The notes below the pieces were generated by a model that ran no database searches, was not told the DNA's origin, and worked only from the letters and a program-made list of their open reading frames with translations. The translations under genes and the position numbers were made by a program. A stretch of DNA of 64,000 nucleotides from assembly GCA_963921935.1 (NCBI GenBank), contig OY998179.1, forward strand, positions 48,590,222-48,654,221, given 5' to 3'. The DNA is from Galeruca laticollis. Lineage: Eukaryota > Arthropoda > Insecta > Coleoptera > Chrysomelidae. Below are positions 56,581 through 64,000 of this stretch, piece by piece (the stretch's first letter is position 1; every line of letters starts with the position of its first letter).

Positions 56581-57592
56581 ATTAGTGATGGTTTACCATC
56601 AATATGCTTATAATTTCTAGACATTTTGTTGAATGAAAATAAAACAGAACTATAAGTGAATAATTGGAAATCATAAAAAACAAATGTATTAGGCTGTGCT
56701 TGAGATATTTGAAATCAAATCTAATTATTATGATTGTTTTACGAACTTTGTTGAAAAAACCATTATATCTTGTTGATATACGAGTGATCAATCCTCAATT
56801 TAAACAATAAGTATTGACGCAAAAAATGGCCTATTCGCATCACTGAATATAAAAAAAAGTATGCTTTTCATAAACCAAAACAAAATTTCATCATACTTTT
56901 CTAAAATGCCCCACATACCTACTGTTCTCTAAAAAAATTAAGATGTTTTTTATCGACTCTGCCTTACCAGGAAGTTGTTTTGATTTATACACCCAGAGAA
57001 TCGTAAGGGAAGGATGTTGATCTAAAAATAGGGATGGTAAAAAATAGAATTTAATATTCGGTTTTTGCAAGCAGGATATTTCGTAAGACAATTTAATATC
57101 GCTTCCAACATATTGGAACAAAAGTATGAAGTACGAAGAAGCAGGTTAATGTCTGTCAGTATTAGAATTTAACACATTTTGTAATATTTGTTATGTTTTA
57201 CGTTGTTGATTTAAAATTCAGATATGTATTTGGTGAAATTAATTTAATATTTTCTATCAAAGAATCGAATACAATGAAGTGTCATTTTGACAGAGAATCT
57301 GTGTTTAATGTAGGCTTTGATTATTTCCAAAGTTGCTAAGTGTTAACAAAGTAATAATTGTGAGTTTTCTGTAGGGATACTTTTACAACTATAAGTGCAT
57401 TTGCTGGTATCTGCAAAATTAAATTGTTGACAACAAAGTGTACGATATCTGTGTATTGAACAATTTCAGTTTTATTCATTTTATATTGTTATTGATAGGA
57501 AACCGGTCTCATTAGCTGAATAATTACTATCGCAGGCCCATACACCTGTTTTATCAGGTTACAGGTCCGTATTATTTTTCGGACACTTCATC
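56581..57592. other. Non-coding stretch; 3' part probably the 5' UTR of the I-type LINE
   Basis: No coding sequence. The last ~110 bases (from about 57480, with aaaccggtctcattagctg and a short acaggt palindromic part) directly precede the LINE ORF1 ATG and are probably its internal promoter and 5' UTR, but the start of the element is not defined. Confidence 0.4.
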
Positions 57593-58851
57593 ATGAACCC
57601 CAACCAAAATGTTTCGACTCTTCCACATTCTCAGTCTAGATCAGATATTTCCCGAACCTATTCATCAGCAGCTTCAATCCCCAACTTTCCTTCAAAAGAA
57701 CAAGCAATCGTCTTCAGTGCATTAGAAAACACTCGTCTTCAAGATTACCTAATTCCTCTGGGTAGTATAATCCAGCTGAAAAACATAAACTTTTCATCCC
57801 GGTTATCAAACAACCGGATATGCATGTATTTATCCAATAAACATCTAGTAGAAATTTTCATGAATGACTACGGACAAATAGAATTAATGGAATGGTAGTC
57901 AGTGCTAGAAAACTAATATCACCAGCAGAAAGAATCGTTCTCTCAAATGTGTGCCCATCTATACCTCATAATATTCTGATTAATGAATTACAAAAAATTG
58001 GTTTAGCCCCTGTTTCACCCATGACATTCCTGAGAATTGGTGCATCTCTACCGGAATATACTCACATATTGAGTTTCAGAGGACAAGTATTCGTCATCCC
58101 ATACAACTTACAGCTTCCAGATTCATTTATACTTGATTTCGACAACACTTCCTACAGGATACTCATTTCTCAAGACAATATAGTTTGCTACAATTGCAAA
58201 AAACAAGGCCACATAGAATCTCAATGTCCTGAACCTATAATACAACCTACAGTACTTCCACATGTATCAAATGAAATTCATTCAGCACCGTCTCAAACAA
58301 ATACAGTAACGCAACCAACAAATACAAAAGCTGTCTCTGATAACCCACAAATATTTATAAGTATGAAAACTTCTCAAGCAACTGTCGATACAAGCCAACC
58401 AAAACGAAATGTTGACGAAATCGTTTCACCTGAAGTGAGTCCACCTATCACACAGTGCAACGAATTCCCTGGACCAAAACATAAGTCAAAAGAAAAGAAG
58501 TCAAAGTTCAACTCTAACTCAAAAAATGAAGATAGCAGTTTAAACTTAATACAATCACTTGAACCGGCCAAAACATTTATCGAAAACCAGTCTCCTCCAT
58601 TTGTGCTCAATTTCGATCAACTAATTCTTTTGCTAAGCAGTCTAAGCGGATCTTCAGATTCCATTAGTATTATAAAAGAGTACACTACAGATATTTTAGC
58701 ACTGACTAGTATGCTACGTCTAATATATCCCCATGTAAAAGACAAATCAACGAAGCGCAAACTTACTTTACTTAAAAAGAAAATTTTCGCTCAGCTAGGT
58801 GGTAATTTCTCAGTTGACGAAAATGACGCCTCTCAGTTAAGCCAGAACTAA
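57593..58851 (+). pseudogene. ORF1 (gag-like) of an I-type LINE, one frameshift
   Basis: ATG at 57593 (MNPNQNVSTLPHSQSRSDIS) opens 101 codons. A frameshift near 57893 passes to the frame ending at 58851 (TAA). The first part has an RRM-like pattern (NRICMYLSNKHLVEIFMNDY), continued as VLSNVCPSIPHNILINELQKIG. One CCHC knuckle, CYNCKKQGHIESQCP, lies near 58188-58232. A Ser/Gln/Lys-rich tail follows and the C-terminus is helical. Gag-like ORF1 proteins with CCHC knuckles coat the LINE RNA. The ORF2 endonuclease starts about 30 bases downstream. Only one break separates it from an intact ORF1. Confidence 0.85.
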
Positions 58852-58879
58852 CATATACAAATTGATTCCTTAAATTCAC

Positions 58880-60420
58880 GTCAATACTACAATGGAATAT
58901 TGATGGATTTTTCCATCGCCTTGCTATGCTTCAACTCCTTATTGCTGAACAAACTTCGGACATGATATATCTGCAAGAAACCAACTTAAACCCTCAACAA
59001 ATTTCTGTATCAGTCAAATGATTTCGAAAAGATAGAGTCGCAACCAACAATATATCGAGTGGTGGCGTAGCAACATTAGTTAAGGACACATTAGAAGCAA
59101 GTTTATTTCCCGTAACAACTAACTTGGAAGCCATAGTTGTTAGAATTAAGTCAGACAATGTTTATTTTATTTGTAATATCTATCTACCGTCAAGCACTCC
59201 TACAACTTACAACGAACTAAAAGATTTGTTTAGTCAGATACCGGCTCTTCGCATTATAGTAGGAGATTTTAATAGTTACAACTTTATATGGGGCTCGTTT
59301 CATACTGATGCTAGAGGGAATATTGTAGAAAAAATCATATCGGACCTTCAGCTTAACTTTCTTAACGATGGCTCTCCAACAAGATTTAACGTCAACACTG
59401 GGAACTCATCAGTAATTGATTTAAGTTTGTGCGACCCCCAACTTACTCCTCGCCTTTTTTGGGAAGCCCTTCAGTACAAATACGGCAGTGATCACCATCC
59501 TCTCCTTATCAAGAACTCAGTAGCCCTGACTCCTGAAAGGTTTGTTCCGAAATGGAAAATAGGATCTGCAAACTGGACAGAATTTGAATCCCACATCAAC
59601 CACGAAATGCTGGAATGTACGATGACCGACGACGTTGATGAATCCTTAAATACTTTCAACAGCATTATTCTAAGAAGTGTTGAACTCTTAATAATTACAA
59701 GAGGCACAAGACAATCGAAAATAAAGTAGATTTCAAAAGGCTCAAAGCGAAGGCATAGCTTGTCATCAAAATATGTTTCCGAAATAAACAGCGCCACTCC
59801 CATCAGTGAAGTATGGAAAAGAATAAGAAAAGTTTCAGGACTAAAGTACACACCAATTTATCTCGACTAAAGATTAATGATGCAGTCACAACCTCTCCTC
59901 AGCTAATGGCCGACGCTTTAGCCAATCACTTTAAAACTTTGTCTTCAAACCACAATTATGATAATACCTTCCTGGAAAACAGATTAGTGGTGGAAAATTC
60001 AGAGCAACTCCGAAACGAAGACGAAAACTCTTCAGTAAACATACCCTTCTCTATGGAGGAACTTGAAAATGCACTTTACAGCATGAAATATGCTAGTCCT
60101 GCACCAGATGGTATCCCAGTCACATTCTTAAAACACCTTCCTAAATCTGCGAAAACACTCCTTCTCCAACTATTCAACTGTGTCTGGAAACATAATCAAT
60201 TTCCTTCAACATGATCAACAGCGTACGTTCTTCCTTTCCTGGAAAACCAAAAGTCAAGTCTGGAACCTGACTCGTATCGACCTATAAGTTTAACCTGTTC
60301 CATGTGCAAGTTAATGGAGAAAATGGTTAATTACAGATTAATGTGGACCTTGGAAACCTCAAAATGTTTAATATCCGAACAAAATGGTTTTAGACAAAAT
60401 CGATCCGGCATCAATAATAG
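58880..60420 (+). pseudogene. ORF2 of the I-type LINE, 5' part: APE endonuclease and RT start
   Basis: Endonuclease blocks in order: LQWNIDGFFHRL (catalytic N), YLQETNL (E), SSGGVATLVKD, ICNIYLPSS, IIVGDFNSYNFIWGS (D-x-N), VIDLSLCDP, and GSDHHPLLIKN (D-H). The RT begins near 60060 with YASPAPDGIPVTFLKHLP, then SYRPISLTC and QNGFRQNRSG just before the insertion at 60425. Stops at 59021 and 59728, plus frame changes, break it. It continues after the solo LTR at 62484, in the same phase once one TCTT copy is removed. Confidence 0.88.
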
Positions 60421-60424
60421 TCTT

Positions 60425-62479
60425 TGTAACGCGAAAAATTCGCCGAGCTGTCGTAAATTTAATATTGGCTAACCTGTCGACTGGGAGAAGTCACAGCGCT
60501 CTCGATACGATGTTAAAAATTTCAGTCCTCCATTTGCCGTCAAGGTGTAAACACACCGCTTCAACTTAAAATTTTCGCATGTGCTCTGGGAGCCATAAGT
60601 GATTTATTGGAAAATCCGACAATTCCGACATAGAGGAAGAGAAATACGGCTGGAACCAACAATTGGCAGCTCCGACCCGATAGGTTTCTGGTCCAAAAAC
60701 GGTCGATGACTGTGGGTTCCATAAAAATTTAGTGGAATTGCGTTTTGAGGTAAATTTCCGTAGACGGCATTAGTTAGAAGGATTCGTTAACAAGGTAAAT
60801 GGTTGTAAATACTTTCTCGGAATTAACAGTTTTATAGGTATTTTAACGTAGAAATTTTAGTTTTGATTCGTAGTTTATTGGAGTATGTAATCTGGATTTC
60901 ACGAGATAGTTTCGATGCATTTTATAAATTCTTATTAGTTCATATTCTTCATTACTTTATGTTTTGTGGAAATAAGAATATATCACGGGGGTTGTATAAA
61001 TATTCAGGGATGTGTCCAACGACATAGTTTTTATATTGTGGGTTTTTTTTTGGTATCGTAGTTTTTTTGCTAAGCGGAAAAAAACCAGTCACATAGTTTT
61101 TTAACCTCAGTGTAGGTGGCTTTTATACAGTTAAAAGTTATGATGTATGATTATTTGCGATTTTCGGGTGTTGTTAATATAGTCAGTATGATGGGATATT
61201 ACTGGGGCACGTCGAAAATTTGACCGGGGTAAAATGTAAACCCTATGTAGAGGCTAATTCATTTCTCTATTTTAGGGGGGTTTTTGTATATGGACATTAA
61301 AAAAAATCACTGATTGGAATTTAATGGGTCAGTGAGACCAGTTCCAGGAGAGCTGGGATATTCTGGAGAAACTTCAGTTCCTGTTCTGGTGCCGGAAAAA
61401 GATAAGTGAACAGTTTTCCTTTTCTTATTTCTTCAAATTCATTAGTAAACTCACATTTATGCTTCACATATTACCGTTTTTTTTTATATAAAGTTTTATT
61501 TCTTTTTTTTTCTTGCGGCGATTACTATAATCTCGCTTACACTTGTATTTTGTATTTAAAAATTTGAAACCTTTGCTCATAGTTTAAGATACGCTAGAAC
61601 ACTACGGTACGTACCTGGTATTGCGTTATTTAGTGGTTTATTTTTGCCTATTTCTGATGATTTTATGTATATAACTTGCACCGTACATAATTTTTAGTTG
61701 TATTTTCTCTAGCAACGCTAAACTCGTTGTTATTTAAATTTTTGGCTTATGCAACTACTTATATTGATACTGATATAAATTGCGGAAGTGTGAACCCTTG
61801 TAACTATACATTGTTGATTTTGAAATATATATTATCGTTGTATTTTTGAGGTATTGTACATGAACAATTTGGTCGATTCTCTAGAATTTTAGAATTGAGA
61901 CATCGGTGTAGTTTGGGGCCCTCAGCTCTTCTGCACCCTGAGTCTGAAGCCTTCAGCTCTGCTCAGAGTTTATATACTCTGCTTGACAGTTATTTACTTA
62001 AGTTGTAACTGATAAATCAGTTAGAGATTTTTGGATTTATGTAGTTTTCGGCCTTCAGCCCATCTACGTTCTGAGATCACAGCCTTCAGCTGAGCTCAGA
62101 CGTTATTTGTAACATTTTGGTAGTGACATTGTAATAAATATTTTGAAAAGAGACCGTTGGTCTACAAAGACTAATTAAATCTTCAATCAGGGGATACTTG
62201 CTGACTTTTATTTACTTATGATAATTTACCTATCAGTTTAACCTTTGGAGTGTGTAGTGAGTGTTGTTAACCCACTGAGGAGTTGTGGGCTAACTTAGAA
62301 GTCTTGGGTGCTTGCCAAAACTTCTCTGGCGCCCTTTTGTAAACTTAATAATTTTTTTGAAGAATCCACCCCTTCTTCGACTCGAAGCTAGTCGACTGGA
62401 GAGCACGGGTTGTACCAAGTGAGACAACCCGCATACCTATAACGAGCACTGAGAGGGTTAGTAGGTTTTTCTCGTTATA
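60425..62479. mobile_element. Probable solo LTR, 2,055 bp, with 4-bp target-site duplication
   Basis: TCTT at 60421-60424 and 62480-62483 flanks the insertion. Removing it with one copy restores the LINE RT frame (N-N-S-L|E-L-E-S-D). Ends are TGTAACGCGAAAAA and TTTTTCTCGTTATA, inverted at 12 of 14 positions; the canonical CA end would have mutated to TA. Non-coding throughout. It contains an AATAAA near 62132 and a T-rich upstream region. The 4-bp duplication and TG start fit an LTR retrotransposon (gypsy or BEL). Alternatively it is a non-autonomous DNA transposon with 14-bp terminal repeats. No second copy is in the window. Confidence 0.7.
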
Positions 62480-62483
62480 TCTT

Positions 62484-64000
62484 GAACTGGAAAGTGATAT
62501 CCATGAAGCACTGTCGATTAAACAATCATTTATATCTATATTTTTTTATTTGAAAAGAGCATTTAACACATGCTGGAGATTTAACATAATAAAAGAACTC
62601 CACTCATGGAATATTCGTGGTAATTGCCTCAGATTTATTAGTAATTTACTTAAAGACAGATCATTTCAAGTGAGAGTCCATAATTCATAATCCGAAAGTC
62701 AAACTGAAGAAAACGGAACTCCTCAAGGCTCCGTACTTAGCCGAACACTGTTAGTAATAGCTATAAATAATATTATCAAAGATATACCAAAGCCTCTTAA
62801 GGCTCGCTTATACGCAGATGACCTGGTAGTTTATTGTAAAGGCAAAAATACCACTCTAATGACAAATATATTTCAATCCTTTTTCAGACAATTATAACAA
62901 TGATCTCAGCACACCGGCATCAAATTCTCAGTTTCATAAACAAAAGGAGTACTATTTTCTAAAAGCACTCCAGAATCTTATCCAAAACTCACTCCACTCT
63001 ATACGATGAAGTTATTTCATTCAAGCCATCTGTTAAATTTCTCGGAATGAGGTTGGACCAAAAACTTTCTTGGAAAGAACAGATACAGCAAACCCTATTA
63101 TCATGTCATAAAAGGCTAAACATAATGAAGACATTAAGTAACAAACACTGGGGATCTGATTATAATATGCTGCTAACTATTTACAAAAGTTTAATAAGAT
63201 CTAAAATAGACTATGGATCAATTGCTTTGCTTACGCCTCTGCATCTAAAACAACATTGAAATTACTTGATACTATTCATAACCATGGGCTTAGAATTGCT
63301 GTTGTAGCTTTTAGAACAACTCCTGTCGATAGTATTCATAGTGAAACGGATGAACCTCCTCTACATTATCGAAGAATGTATCTAACATTGTCACATGCTA
63401 CCTCAATTGCATCGAATAAAAACAAGCCCCTTTATAATAACACCTTCACCAATAAATATCTACATCACTTCAACAATAAGCCCCAAACAGCTAAACCTTA
63501 CTACGAAAGGATAAGAATATTCCTAAATAACTTGGACATTCAATTTCCTCCCGTATTTCCTGTAGACTTGGATCATCCTCCACCCTTGATCATCAGAACC
63601 CCTAGTGTTAGTACAACACTAAGTATATTTAACAAATACGAAGTAAACTCGGCAATATTAAGGGATAAATTTAATTTAATTTTGGAACAACAATAAAATA
63701 TACACTGACGCATCAAAATGTGAAACAGTGTTAGGGGCTGCCATTGTAAATTTGTATCTTCTCTGCTGAACTTTTTGCTTTATACAAACGCAGACATTTT
63801 CAAACAACCTCATTCTTAGCGACTCCCTCAGTGCTTTAAAAAGTTTGCAGCATATACCAATATACTATTGGAAAACTAATAGAGGCTGAATTACTGGAAG
63901 CTGAGTTGAATTCTAGAAGCGTTAAGTTTATATGGATACCATCGCATATTGGAATCGAAGGCAACGACAAAGCAGATCCTGGTGCGCGTGACGCAATCTT
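62484..64000 (+). pseudogene. ORF2 of the I-type LINE, 3' part: RT palm to RNase H (runs off the window)
   Basis: Resumes with LESDIHEALSIKQSFISIFF, then LKRAFNTCWRFNIIKELHSW (motif A; the usual D of AFD is N), NGTPQGSVLS, and ARLYADDLVVYCKG (YADD intact). Frames 63047-63259 and 63256-63696 carry KFLGMRLDQKLSWKEQI, then YKSLIRSKIDYGS and DTIHNHGLRIAVVAFRTTPV. An RNase H domain follows: IYTDASK (D), a damaged middle, and FIWIPSHIGIEGNDKAD near 63930-63976. RNase H after the RT is characteristic of the I group. Shifts at about 62690, 62890 and 63255 disable it. The element continues beyond base 64000. Confidence 0.88.

Noticed and set aside
62327..62336. TGGCGCCC, a match to tRNA primer-binding sites of gypsy elements
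   Set aside because: It lies inside the insertion 150 bases from its proved right end. A true primer-binding site would lie just outside an LTR, so it is treated as chance.
1..64000. CRISPR arrays, bacterial operons, ribosome-binding sites, riboswitches
   Set aside because: Composition, introns and TE content are eukaryotic. The tandem repeats lack the short-repeat/spacer pattern.
1..64000. tRNA and rRNA genes
   Set aside because: No A-box/B-box pair with a cloverleaf and no conserved rRNA blocks were noticed by eye. A tRNAscan run would be needed to exclude a decayed SINE.

Overview
The window is AT-rich eukaryotic DNA, most likely from an insect. It is dominated by transposable-element (TE) remains: Jockey-, CR1-, RTE- and I-type LINEs, Ty3/gypsy pol genes, a Penelope-like element with a GIY-YIG domain, mariner, pogo and IS630-like transposases, a Mutator-like element, MITE-like repeats and a satellite-bearing repeat. 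Only one stretch looks like an exon of a host gene. It is a 96-base coding block on the minus strand at 11930-12025 with good splice signals, resembling the coiled coil that follows the B-box of TRIM9/TRIM67-type E3 ligases. If that reading holds, roughly 8-14 kb is intronic DNA of that gene. No ordinary operon-like or complete host gene was found.

Layout. 1-159: tail of a Jockey-type LINE. 530-4360: intergenic, with a (TA)n tract. 4385-7400 (-): a Ty3/gypsy pol gene, open for 976 codons with all visible catalytic residues. 7562-7705: copy of a MITE-like repeat. 11930-12025 (-): TRIM9-like exon. 14370-15780 (-): Jockey LINE remnant split by a 159-bp MITE with a 7-bp target duplication. 16830-18735: two decayed LINE RT fragments and a coiled-coil LINE ORF1. 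18732-18840: second MITE-like copy, identical to the first over 109 bp but inverted. 18845-21615 (-): CR1/Jockey-group LINE with a PHD-like finger in ORF1. 24090-24720 (-): mariner remnant. 26009-27149: satellite-bearing repeat, with an inverted copy at 49351-49922. 27400-28210 (-): decayed LINE RT.

30230-46270 is a nested stack. A Ty3/gypsy pol gene is cut within RNase H by a pogo-like element (31783-44858, TA target). Between the pogo halves lie an inverted-repeat unit carrying two hammerhead-ribozyme-like motifs (34226-34892), an RTE-type LINE (34925-36640), a Penelope-like element with opposed terminal repeats (36678-40331) and an IS630-like element (40747-44549). The IS630-like element is itself cut by a Mutator-like element (42729-44272) with an 8-bp target duplication. 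(TA)n tracts sit at three of the junctions.

47190-47380 (-) is a LINE C-terminal scrap and 50842-52143 (+) a second, decayed IS630-like transposase. 54140-54760 is a decayed proline/serine-rich LINE ORF1, and 55975-56580 a degenerate tandem repeat. 57593 to the window end (+) is an I-type LINE (ORF1, endonuclease, RT, RNase H) interrupted at 60425-62479 by a 2,055-bp probable solo LTR with a 4-bp target duplication.

The genes do not form a pathway; they record successive insertions. The order can be read from which reading frame each insertion breaks and which target duplication it leaves. The most unusual items are the hammerhead-like motifs, the opposed-repeat Penelope element, the satellite-bearing repeat family and the long solo LTR. 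All family names come from motif recognition by eye; no database search was run.
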